A DNA stretch of 37,791 bases from an uncultured bacterium (lineage in GTDB: Bacteria; Patescibacteriota; Minisyncoccia; Phycocordibacterales; PALSA-1337): assembly GCA_903825415.1 (NCBI GenBank), contig CAIKAN010000088.1:1-37791 (forward strand), given 5' to 3'. This document shows, piece after piece, positions 28,754 through 36,233 of this stretch; positions within the stretch are counted from its first letter, which is position 1, and each line of letters starts with the position of its first letter. A model generated the notes under the pieces. The model did no database searches. It was not told the DNA's origin and saw only the letters and a list, made by a program, of their open reading frames with translations. The translations under genes and the position numbers were made by a program.

Positions 28754-28928
28754 ATGCGGTCGCGGTCGCTCACATTGCGCCCTCCTTCTCGCTCAAGACT
28801 CGCGCCTAGGAATTTGTAAGCTTTTTTGGCGTGGTCATGGCAGGAGACGCCAAAAAAGTTAACAATTCCTGGCTGCTCGAACAGGTTGAGCGAGAAGGAG
28901 GGCGCAATGTGAGCGACCGCGACCGCAT
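28754..28928. repeat. Giant hairpin 1: perfect 43-bp outer arms plus inner ~24-bp arms
   Basis: 28754-28796 is the exact reverse complement of 28886-28928; inner AGGAATTTGTAAGCTTTTTTGGCGT / ACGCCAAAAAAGTTAACAATTCCT. Confidence 0.97.
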
Positions 28929-28943
28929 GTTATACTCCTTTCC

Positions 28944-30752
28944 ATGAATTATAAGATCCGCAAACAGCTCACCCCCGACCAAAGACTTAATTATGCCGGC
29001 ATTTCCGATACCGTAGCCCATCTTTTGTTTCATAGAGGTGTTTCAAATGAGAAAGACTCCAAGAGATTCATTTCGCCCGAATACGAAAGCGATAATCTGA
29101 ACCCTTCCTTATTAAAAGATGCCGATAAAGCTGCGGTGAGGTTCATTCAAGCCGTAACAAACAATGAAAAGATAGCCATCTATTCAGACTATGACGCCGA
29201 TGGCATCCCTGGCGCTGCCATGTTCCATGATTTCCTGAAGCGGATCGGCTATTCAAATTTCATCGTCTATATACCTCATCGCCACAATGAAGGCTTTGGT
29301 TTGAATAAAGAAGCTGTTGATGAGTTAGCGAGTGGTGGCGTGAAGCTATTGATAACGATCGATTGCGGTATCGCTGATTTTGATGCGGTTAAGCATGCGA
29401 ATGGGAAGGGAATGACCGTCATCATCACTGATCATCATGAACCACCGGGTCAATTACCGGAGGCTTTTGCTATCATCGATCATAAACAAGCCGATTGTCC
29501 GTATCCTGACAAGAATATTTGCGGCACAGGCGTGGCTTATAAGTTCATTCAAGCCATTCTCGCCAAGAATAGGTTCGGACTCAAGGAGGGGATGGAAAAA
29601 TGGCTACTAGATCTGGTCGGTATTGCCACTTTATCTGATATGGTGCCGCTCACTGGCGAGAATAGAGTCTTCAGCTATTATGGCTTGAATGTTCTACGGA
29701 AAAGCCCGCGTAAAGGCATTCGACGGCTTCTGGCCAAGTTGAATATCTCACAAAGCCATCTCAATGAAGACGACATCGCCTTCATGATCACACCTAGGAT
29801 CAATGCCGCTTCTAGAATGGGTGTGCCCATGGACGCTTTCAACTTATTGATCGCCGATAATGATGAGGATGCCGATAAGAGCGCTGAGCATCTCGATAAG
29901 ATAAATACTGAAAGAAAAGGCGTTGTTGCTTCTCTGGTCAAGGAAGTGAAGAAGGTTCTTCACAAAAGGCATGGTCAGGATTCAAAATCCTTTCCTGGCG
30001 TTCTGGTCCTGGGAAATCCTGAATGGCGCCCGTCTCTTCTCGGTTTAGTGGCCAATACCTGCGCCGAAGAATTCGACCGTCCCGTATTCCTCTGGGGAAG
30101 AGATGGCGATAATGCCATCAAAGGCTCATGCCGCTCGGAAGGCAGGACCAATATCGTCCAGTTGATGCGTGCTGCTCCAGTTCAGACCTTCACCCAATTC
30201 GGTGGGCACAAGCATTCAGGAGGCTTCGCCGTTCATAACGATCAGATCCATTTTCTTGAGCAAAACCTTAACGATGCTCAAAAGAGAAGCAACGATTCGA
30301 GTGGTTCAGGTGGCATCGATTCGAACTTAATCGACCCTCTCCTTTGTGGTACCGGTGATGAATTGAAAGATAAGAGCTCTTCAGATGACCAAATAGATTT
30401 GGAGCTTTCTTTGGATGATGTCAGCTATGCATTATTCGACGATATAAATAAACTCGCACCCTTTGGTACAGGTAATCCCAAGCCGGTTTTTCTTTTTAAG
30501 GATATCGTTGTGACAGAAATCCGCAATTTCGGTAAAGCAAAAGATCATGTTGAGCTTGTATTCAAGAAGAACAATGGAGGCAAAGTCTCGGCAATCTCCT
30601 TCTTTGGCGGCGAAAGCGAATGGGCCAAATCTTTGAAGAATGGTGATATGATAGATTTGATAGCGCATTTGGAGAAGTCTATGTTCCGGGGCAGGGCAGA
30701 ATTGAGGTTGAGGGTGGTGGAGGTTATAAAAAGTAATAATAAGAATACATAA
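28944..30752 (+). CDS. recJ: Single-stranded-DNA-specific exonuclease RecJ
   Basis: SDYDADGIPGAAM, ITIDCGIADFDAV, ITDHHEPPGQLPEAFAIIDHKQ, GTGVAYKF, GGHKHSGGFA motifs. Confidence 0.95.
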   Translation: MNYKIRKQLTPDQRLNYAGISDTVAHLLFHRGVSNEKDSKRFISPEYESDNLNPSLLKDADKAAVRFIQAVTNNEKIAIYSDYDADGIPGAAMFHDFLKRIGYSNFIVYIPHRHNEGFGLNKEAVDELASGGVKLLITIDCGIADFDAVKHANGKGMTVIITDHHEPPGQLPEAFAIIDHKQADCPYPDKNICGTGVAYKFIQAILAKNRFGLKEGMEKWLLDLVGIATLSDMVPLTGENRVFSYYGLNVLRKSPRKGIRRLLAKLNISQSHLNEDDIAFMITPRINAASRMGVPMDAFNLLIADNDEDADKSAEHLDKINTERKGVVASLVKEVKKVLHKRHGQDSKSFPGVLVLGNPEWRPSLLGLVANTCAEEFDRPVFLWGRDGDNAIKGSCRSEGRTNIVQLMRAAPVQTFTQFGGHKHSGGFAVHNDQIHFLEQNLNDAQKRSNDSSGSGGIDSNLIDPLLCGTGDELKDKSSSDDQIDLELSLDDVSYALFDDINKLAPFGTGNPKPVFLFKDIVVTEIRNFGKAKDHVELVFKKNNGGKVSAISFFGGESEWAKSLKNGDMIDLIAHLEKSMFRGRAELRLRVVEVIKSNNKNT

Positions 30753-30755
30753 ATC

Positions 30756-31499
30756 ATGACAACAATATTCACAGACGGCTCTTCTCGAGGGAATCCCGGC
30801 CCTGGCGGCTGGGGCGCTGTGATAATTCAAGACCTTTTGCATAATAAAGACGGCAATGTGAAGCCTGGAGGCAAGATCCAAGTCATCGAGCTTGGTGGAC
30901 GAGAAGACCATACGACCAATAATAGGATGGAATTGAGCGCGGCCTGTGAGGCCCTTGGAAAGGTTAAGGGAGACGACCTTATAACCATCCATACCGATTC
31001 TTCTTATGTAGTGAACGGTATAACCAAATGGGTCCATGGCTGGAAAAGGAATGGCTGGAAGACTAAAACTAAAGATGATGTCCTCAACAAAGATCTTTGG
31101 ATGGAGCTTGAAAAGAATGCTAGAGGCAAGCAGATAGAATGGAAGCGTGTCGACGGTCACGCCGGAATCTTAGGCAATGATAGGTGTGACCATATCGCTA
31201 CCGATATGGCCGATGATATGCCCATAAGGCTGTATAAGGGGCCATTGTCTGATTATGATTTGCCAAAGATCCTTGAGATATCTCATGATGAAGAAATGCT
31301 CTCTGCCAAGAAAAGCTCTTCCTCTAGGTCGCGCGCCCAAGCCCATTCATATGTCAGCTCAGTCGGCGGCATCATCAAGGTCCATTACTCTTGGGCTGAA
31401 TGCGAGAAAAGGGTGAAAGGCGTCAAAGGCGCGAGGTATAAGAAATCTTTGGATGACGATGATGAGAAGAGGGTCATTCAGGAATTCGAGACCATTTAA
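30756..31499 (+). CDS. rnhA: Ribonuclease HI with viroplasmin-like C-terminal extension
   Basis: IFTDGSSRGNPGPGGWGAVI, TNNRMELSAACEAL, HTDSSYVVNGITKWVHGWKRNGWKT, VDGHAGILGNDRCDHIA; C-term VHYSWAECEKRVKGVKGARYKKS. Confidence 0.92.
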   Translation: MTTIFTDGSSRGNPGPGGWGAVIIQDLLHNKDGNVKPGGKIQVIELGGREDHTTNNRMELSAACEALGKVKGDDLITIHTDSSYVVNGITKWVHGWKRNGWKTKTKDDVLNKDLWMELEKNARGKQIEWKRVDGHAGILGNDRCDHIATDMADDMPIRLYKGPLSDYDLPKILEISHDEEMLSAKKSSSSRSRAQAHSYVSSVGGIIKVHYSWAECEKRVKGVKGARYKKSLDDDDEKRVIQEFETI

Positions 31500-31512
31500 T
31501 TAGATATAAGTT

Positions 31513-31716
31513 CGCAAGGCGCAAGCGGGCACAGCGAAGTGAGGTATTTTCCAAGTTCGAGGACGAGTCAATTCCTGGCACGACCGGCATTTTCCAAAGA
31601 CAAAGGCCGTGCATGTCCGAGAGGCCTTTGTCTTTGTGAAAATGCGGAGTGCGAGGAAATGACCCCGCAGAGCGCGGAAGATACCTCACTTCGCTGTGTC
31701 CGCTTGCGTACTTGCG
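31513..31716. repeat. Giant imperfect hairpin 2 (~200 nt)
   Basis: Outer arms CGCAAGGCGCAAGCGGGCACAGCGAAGTGAGGTATTTTCC / GGAAGATACCTCACTTCGCTGTGTCCGCTTGCGTACTTGCG; apical AAAGACAAAGGCC / GGCCTTTGTCTTT. Confidence 0.9.
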
Positions 31717-31727
31717 TGCTTTCTAAA

Positions 31728-31765
31728 TTTTATCCTTTTTTTATCAGAAATTCAGCGTTTTTTCA
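31728..31765 (+). promoter_or_regulatory. Duplicated ~38-nt leader/promoter element, copy 1 (upstream of comEC N-part)
   Basis: TTTATCCTTTTTTTATCAGAAATTCAGCGTTTTTTCAT; near-identical at 33885-33922. Confidence 0.85.
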
Positions 31766-31790
31766 TTTCGAAAGCATATGATTCTTTTCT

Positions 31791-33203
31791 GTGAAGAGAA
31801 GGATATATATTTTCTGGTCTATTCTAATAGCCGTAGCTCTGATACGGTTAGTCTTTTCCTTGAATGTAAAGCCGCCGGATATCGGCTCATGTCTTAAAAG
31901 CAATGTGAATGGTACGGGCATCGTCTCTGAAGAACCGACGCGGACGAATACTGGTCAAATATTAGTCGTACAAGTGGAGAGGATGTCTGTTGGCGAATCA
32001 AAAGGCTTAACTGGTTGTCCAAATGATATTCAAATAAGAATGAAGACCAAGCTTTATCCGGTATATTCATACGGGACAATGGTCGATTTCTCTGGAAAGA
32101 TCAACCAACCATTCAATTTCAAGAGCGGCAGTGGCCGATCATTCGACTTCAAGGGTTATCTGGCAAAAGACGATATCTACTATGAGATCAAAAGCGCCGT
32201 CGTTTCAGTTCACGATATTGAATCAATGGCCAGTTTTTCAATTTCCAATATCAGCGATAGCGTCACTTCTTTTTTGTATAAGTTAAAGCTCGGTTTTGTG
32301 GCTAATTTAAATAGAACATTAGGTGAGCCTCATTCCGCTTTGGCGGCTGGCTTGGTAGTAGGGGAGAAGAGTGCTTTGGGCAAAGACTTATTGGATGATT
32401 TTCGGACGGTTGGCCTTATTCATATCGTTGTGTTGTCTGGATTTAACATAACGATCGTTGCAGACGCATTACGCCGCATGCTTTCATTTCTTCCAAGAGT
32501 ATGGGGGATAATCATAGGCGGAATAGGGATCGCCTTATTTGGCATCTTAGTTGGTGGAGGCGCTACAGTCATTCGCTCCTGTTTCATGGCTGGAGTGGCT
32601 CTTTCAGCCGACCTAATTCGTCGAGATTATAATGTCGTTCGAGCCTTAGCTTTCGCAGCTCTGCTCATGCTTATTCAAAGCCCCATGATCCTCTTGCACG
32701 ATCCTTCATTCCAGCTTTCATTTCTAGCGACTCTCGGTCTCATCTTATTGGCCAGTCCTATAGAGAAGCGCTTAACTCGTATTCCTGAAAAATTCGGCCT
32801 GCGCGGCATAGTCGCTTCCACATTCGCCACGCAGATCTTCGTCTCGCCATACATCCTTTACATGATGGGGAAGCTCTCCATCATCGGGGTCGTTGTTAAT
32901 ATCTTGGTCCTACCCCTGATTCCAGCAACAATGCTCGCCGTATTCGTAACTGGCGCATTAGGATTCGTTTCATTCAGCTTATCGCAGATCGCCGGCTGGG
33001 CGACACATCTATTATTAGCCTACGAACTATTCATGGTCGAACATTTCGCCAGAATCCCATTCGCGGCCGTGAATGTTCCACAGTTCTCGTTCTGGTTCGT
33101 GGTGGCGTTCTACGTAATATTTTTCGTAGTGTTCTATGGATGGCGATCGTTTAGGAAATCGCCCTTTCATAATTCTCCTCCACCACCTCCCAGTTCAAAT
33201 TAG
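31791..33203 (+). CDS. comEC: ComEC/Rec2-type competence channel protein (membrane domain)
   Basis: GEKSALGKDLLDDFRTVGLIHIVVLSGFNITIVADALRR, RDYNVVRALAFAALLML, DPSFQLSFLATLGLIL. GTG start. Confidence 0.9.
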   Translation: MKRRIYIFWSILIAVALIRLVFSLNVKPPDIGSCLKSNVNGTGIVSEEPTRTNTGQILVVQVERMSVGESKGLTGCPNDIQIRMKTKLYPVYSYGTMVDFSGKINQPFNFKSGSGRSFDFKGYLAKDDIYYEIKSAVVSVHDIESMASFSISNISDSVTSFLYKLKLGFVANLNRTLGEPHSALAAGLVVGEKSALGKDLLDDFRTVGLIHIVVLSGFNITIVADALRRMLSFLPRVWGIIIGGIGIALFGILVGGGATVIRSCFMAGVALSADLIRRDYNVVRALAFAALLMLIQSPMILLHDPSFQLSFLATLGLILLASPIEKRLTRIPEKFGLRGIVASTFATQIFVSPYILYMMGKLSIIGVVVNILVLPLIPATMLAVFVTGALGFVSFSLSQIAGWATHLLLAYELFMVEHFARIPFAAVNVPQFSFWFVVAFYVIFFVVFYGWRSFRKSPFHNSPPPPPSSN

Positions 33204-33747
33204 CAAAAAAATCTTCTACATAAGCTTTCTTTCCAGAAGGCTGATAGTCTGCCACATAGGAATGCTCCCACATATCCAAAGCCAATATCTTCGCACATTC
33301 TGTTAATTGACCGAGATGCTGTTCATCTACCCAGGACATGAAGAGCCTTTTATCCTGCGGATCATAGTAGAGCATGGCCCAGCCTATTCCGCGCGTCATG
33401 GCCAAAGCTTTAAAGCTGACCAGCCATTCGTCGAAGGAACCAAATTCGCCTACAATAGCCTTCTTTAGAGGGCTTGAATCGATCAGAGACTTCGAACCTC
33501 CTTCAAGAGAAGAGAAATATGCTTCATGGTTTCTCATTCCATTGAATTCAAAGCTGAAGCGTCTGGCTAATTCGCCAAGCAGATAAGCATTCTTTTCCGA
33601 GTCCTTCATCAATTCCTGGCTCTTTTCGATTACCAGATTGGTGTTTTTCACATAACCTGCGTACAGCTTCAAATGCTCCTCGATATTCTTTGTTGAGATA
33701 CCCTTAAGCGCCGGTATATTAAAAGTCTTTGCAGTGAATGTTTTCAT
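33151..33747 (-). CDS. sodB: Fe/Mn superoxide dismutase
   Basis: FNGMRNHEAYFSSLE, GIGWAMLYYDP, LALDMWEHSYVADYQPSGKKAYVEDFFANLNW. Confidence 0.93.
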   Translation of the reverse strand: MKTFTAKTFNIPALKGISTKNIEEHLKLYAGYVKNTNLVIEKSQELMKDSEKNAYLLGELARRFSFEFNGMRNHEAYFSSLEGGSKSLIDSSPLKKAIVGEFGSFDEWLVSFKALAMTRGIGWAMLYYDPQDKRLFMSWVDEQHLGQLTECAKILALDMWEHSYVADYQPSGKKAYVEDFFANLNWEVVEENYERAIS

Positions 33748-33817
33748 GGTTATTAGGGATTATTTATTAAGTCCTAATGATTATACGACATTTCAAGGAA
33801 TTAAGGCGCAGAAGAAA

Positions 33818-33842
33818 TTGGCGAAGGTCCGACCTTCGCCAA
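33818..33842. repeat. AGGTCCGACCT palindrome copy (12-bp arms)
   Basis: TTGGCGAAGGTC-C-GACCTTCGCCAA. Confidence 0.9.
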
Positions 33843-33860
33843 GGTTAGCCGCCGTTTTGA

Positions 33861-33877
33861 CGAAGGTCCGACCTTCG
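33861..33877. repeat. AGGTCCGACCT palindrome copy
   Basis: CGAAGGTC-C-GACCTTCG. Confidence 0.9.
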
Positions 33878-33884
33878 GAATGAA

Positions 33885-33922
33885 TTTATCCCTTTTTTAT
33901 CAGAAATTCAGCGTTTTTTCAT
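33885..33922 (+). promoter_or_regulatory. Duplicated ~38-nt leader/promoter element, copy 2 (upstream of the MBL-like gene)
   Basis: TTTATCCCTTTTTTATCAGAAATTCAGCGTTTTTTCAT. Confidence 0.85.
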
Positions 33923-33940
33923 AACGGTTTGATAGAGTCT

Positions 33941-33965
33941 TTTCTGGAGGTCCGACCTCCAGAAA
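33941..33965. repeat. AGGTCCGACCT palindrome copy (12-bp arms) abutting the start codon
   Basis: TTTCTGGAGGTC-C-GACCTCCAGAAA, 3 nt before ATG 33969. Confidence 0.92.
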
Positions 33966-33968
33966 TAA

Positions 33969-34973
33969 ATGCATAAGTTATTCAAGTCAAAAACGTTTAA
34001 GGTGACCACGGCTGTTTTAATTGTGCTTCTTTGTGCCGTTGCATATATTTGGATCCAAGAAAGTCGGCCGAAAATCTTAGAGATGTGGGTGATTCAGTTG
34101 AAAGGCAGCCAAGCCATCTTCATTCGCACACCGAATGATAAACGGGTATTGATCGATGGTGGGCCTAATTCAGATATAGTCAGGGTCATAACGAAGATCC
34201 TGCCATTTTATTCAAGGAGAATAGATACCATCATATCGACAGATACAGATGATAAGAATGTATCCGGACTCGTGGATATCTTGGAAAGATATAAGGTTGA
34301 AAATCTGATTGTGCCAGCGATATCCCTTCAATCGCTAAACTTGGCCAGCACCACAGGCGGCGCCTATGATTCATTGCTTGATACGGCACAGAGAAAGGCG
34401 ATTAAGATAGATTACCAAGGGTCAACCTTGCCGGGAGGTCCGACCTCCAGGAAAGATTCAGCCTCATCAACAGCTTTTGGAAACGACGGAATCGCCGACT
34501 CGATTATTATCGATGATGGCAGTGTCGACAATAAGAGGCCTGTATCGATTAGTTTCCTCTTCCCGGTCCCTCAGGGATCTTTTCAGTATTCGAAGGCTAG
34601 CTCGCCGCAGCTCATTATGAGAATAGCTTATGGAAATAAACCTTTTCTTTTGATAGGAAATGCTTCGACTAAGATCCAAAAAGACATCGCTTCAAGAAAA
34701 ATAGGGAATACATCAGTTCTCATCGTCTCGTTCAATCCTACATCTGATAGTATTTCCAAGGAATTGGCCGATGATACGCACTCTCATTATTTGATCTATT
34801 CAAAGAGCCTAACGGCAGTTTCAAGACCGTCTAAGTCGGAGAGTGTATCATCAAAAGACAAAAAAATAGATCCTTTCTACTGGATCATGGATAGCGACCG
34901 ATATAATGTGAGGGAAAAGGGAGTGGTGAAGATCGTCTCTGATGGAGAAAAGCTACAGTTTTTCGGTCAGTAG
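33969..34973 (+). CDS. ComEC C-terminal metallo-beta-lactamase-like domain protein, metal site apparently degenerate
   Basis: N-terminal TM, then LEMWVIQLKGSQAIFIRTPNDKRVLIDGGPNSDIVRVITKILPFYSRRIDTIISTDTDDKNVSGLVDIL. Confidence 0.75.
   Translation: MHKLFKSKTFKVTTAVLIVLLCAVAYIWIQESRPKILEMWVIQLKGSQAIFIRTPNDKRVLIDGGPNSDIVRVITKILPFYSRRIDTIISTDTDDKNVSGLVDILERYKVENLIVPAISLQSLNLASTTGGAYDSLLDTAQRKAIKIDYQGSTLPGGPTSRKDSASSTAFGNDGIADSIIIDDGSVDNKRPVSISFLFPVPQGSFQYSKASSPQLIMRIAYGNKPFLLIGNASTKIQKDIASRKIGNTSVLIVSFNPTSDSISKELADDTHSHYLIYSKSLTAVSRPSKSESVSSKDKKIDPFYWIMDSDRYNVREKGVVKIVSDGEKLQFFGQ
34434..34448. repeat. AGGTCCGACCT palindrome copy inside the coding sequence
   Basis: GGAGGTC-C-GACCTCC within the MBL-like gene, reading in frame as part of LPGGPTSRK. 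Confidence 0.9.
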
Positions 34974-35095
34974 GACACAAACGCTTGGATACAGTTCGAG
35001 GCGCGAGTGAGGCTTGCGACCAAACTGTATTGTAAATACAGTGCGGGAGCAAACGAACGAAGCAACGAAGAAATGCGCCAAGCGTTTGTGTCCTA
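34971..35095. repeat. Giant imperfect hairpin 3 between convergent genes
   Basis: TAGGACACAAACGCTTGG / CCAAGCGTTTGTGTCCTA perfect 18-bp outer arms with partial internal complementarity. Confidence 0.9.
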
Positions 35096-35096
35096 C

Positions 35097-35339
35097 CTAA
35101 ATAAGCCCTGCATCCTTGAGAGCAAGGAAAGCGCCTTTCTTGGAGATGGTGCGGAGGCCTTTGGTAGAGACGTTCAAGGTGATGCTCTTTTTGAGCTCTG
35201 GGACAAAGATGGTCTTTTTCTGGAGATTCGGATAGCGTCTGATGGCGCCGCAAGGATTGAATTGCGTAGCACGAGTGCGGTTGGAATATCTTCCGCCGTT
35301 CAGTGATCCTTTCTTTGTGATGTCGCAGACTTTGGCCAT
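35097..35339 (-). CDS. rpmB: 50S ribosomal protein L28
   Basis: MAKVCDITKKGSLNGGRYSNRTRATQFNPCGAIRRYPNLQKKTIFVPELKKSITLNVSTKGLRTISKKG; start at ATG 35339. Confidence 0.88.
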   Translation of the reverse strand: MAKVCDITKKGSLNGGRYSNRTRATQFNPCGAIRRYPNLQKKTIFVPELKKSITLNVSTKGLRTISKKGAFLALKDAGLI

Positions 35340-35408
35340 GGGTTTAAGTAAAGGGTATGCTATCATAGGTTATAAGAAATTACAAATTTTCGAGATTATA
35401 TCCACATG

Positions 35409-35521
35409 GATTTTCAATTTTCAAATTCCAATTTTCAATCAATTTACAATTTCAAAATTTTCAATTGGAAATTGATTCATTGATAATTGATTGAAAATTG
35501 GAATTTGAAAATTGAAAATTC
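35409..35521. repeat. Long AT-rich intergenic inverted repeat (copy D)
   Basis: ATTTTCAATTTTCAAATTCCAATTTTCAATCAATT / AATTGATTGAAAATTGGAATTTGAAAATTGAAAAT. Confidence 0.9.
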
Positions 35522-35551
35522 ACGTAAATACAACCTATCAATACCGCAGCT

Positions 35552-36178
35552 ATGTTGACAATCATATCATTCATTATCCTGATCATCTCCGTCATTCTCC
35601 ATGAATTGTCCCATGGCTATATGGCTGATTTCCTGGGTGATCCCACCGCTAGACACCAAGGCCGTTTGACTCTCAATCCGCTCAAACATATAGAGCTATG
35701 GGGCTCGATCATCGTGCCTATCTTTACTTCGATGGCAGGCTTCACATTCGGCTGGGCCAAGCCGGTTCCTTTCAATCCGTACAATCTCAAGAATAGGCGC
35801 CAAGGCGAATTCCTCATCGCTGCAGCCGGCCCTCTCTCGAATATCGGTATCGCTCTCATCTTCGGTATCCTCATCCGGGTCATCATCGCCAATGTCGGCA
35901 TCGAGAATCTCTCTGCCGGCCTAGTTTCTGCGATCGTGGTCTTCAAGATCATAATCATCATCAATATCATGCTAGCGATCTTCAATCTCATCCCTTTCCC
36001 GCCTCTCGATGGCTCGAAGCTTCTCCTTTCTTTGATGCCCAATCAGTATGGCAAGACCAGGATGTTCTTGGAAAGATATGCTCTGGTATTCTTATTGATA
36101 GTGGTGCTGTTCATCTGGCAGATAATAGAGCCTATCATTCCGTGGTTGTTCAAACTGGTGGCGGGGATAGATTATTAG
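35552..36178 (+). CDS. Site-2 protease-like M50 family metallopeptidase
   Basis: ILHELSHGYMADFLGDPTARHQGRLTLNPLKHIELWGSI and NLIPFPPLDGSKLL. Confidence 0.93.
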   Translation: MLTIISFIILIISVILHELSHGYMADFLGDPTARHQGRLTLNPLKHIELWGSIIVPIFTSMAGFTFGWAKPVPFNPYNLKNRRQGEFLIAAAGPLSNIGIALIFGILIRVIIANVGIENLSAGLVSAIVVFKIIIIINIMLAIFNLIPFPPLDGSKLLLSLMPNQYGKTRMFLERYALVFLLIVVLFIWQIIEPIIPWLFKLVAGIDY

Positions 36179-36181
36179 CAA

Positions 36182-36212
36182 TAAAAAACCGGAAGGGTGG
36201 GGACCCTTCCGG
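36182..36212 (-). terminator. Rho-independent terminator for the purCE gene
   Basis: On minus strand CCGGAAGGG-TCCCCA-CCCTTCCGG followed by TTTTTTATT. Confidence 0.85.
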
Positions 36213-36233
36213 AATATGGAAGCGAAGGCGAGC

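Noticed and set aside
30432-31160. 242-aa minus-strand ORF
   Set aside because: Antisense to recJ and rnhA, both with clear motifs; likely a chance open frame.
31539-31781. 80-aa ORF (and the 71-aa opposite ORF at 31474-31689)
   Set aside because: Both lie in the giant hairpin; open frames on both strands follow from the inverted repeat.
33818-34448. CRISPR array interpretation of the repeated palindromes
   Set aside because: Spacing is irregular, repeats are 11-25 nt with changing arms, one copy is coding, and no cas genes are present.
35007-35306. 99-aa plus-strand ORF
   Set aside because: Covers the hairpin and the antisense of rpmB; rpmB is the supported gene.
35617-36042. 141-aa minus-strand ORF
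   Set aside because: Antisense to the M50 protease; composition reflects the mirrored coding frame.
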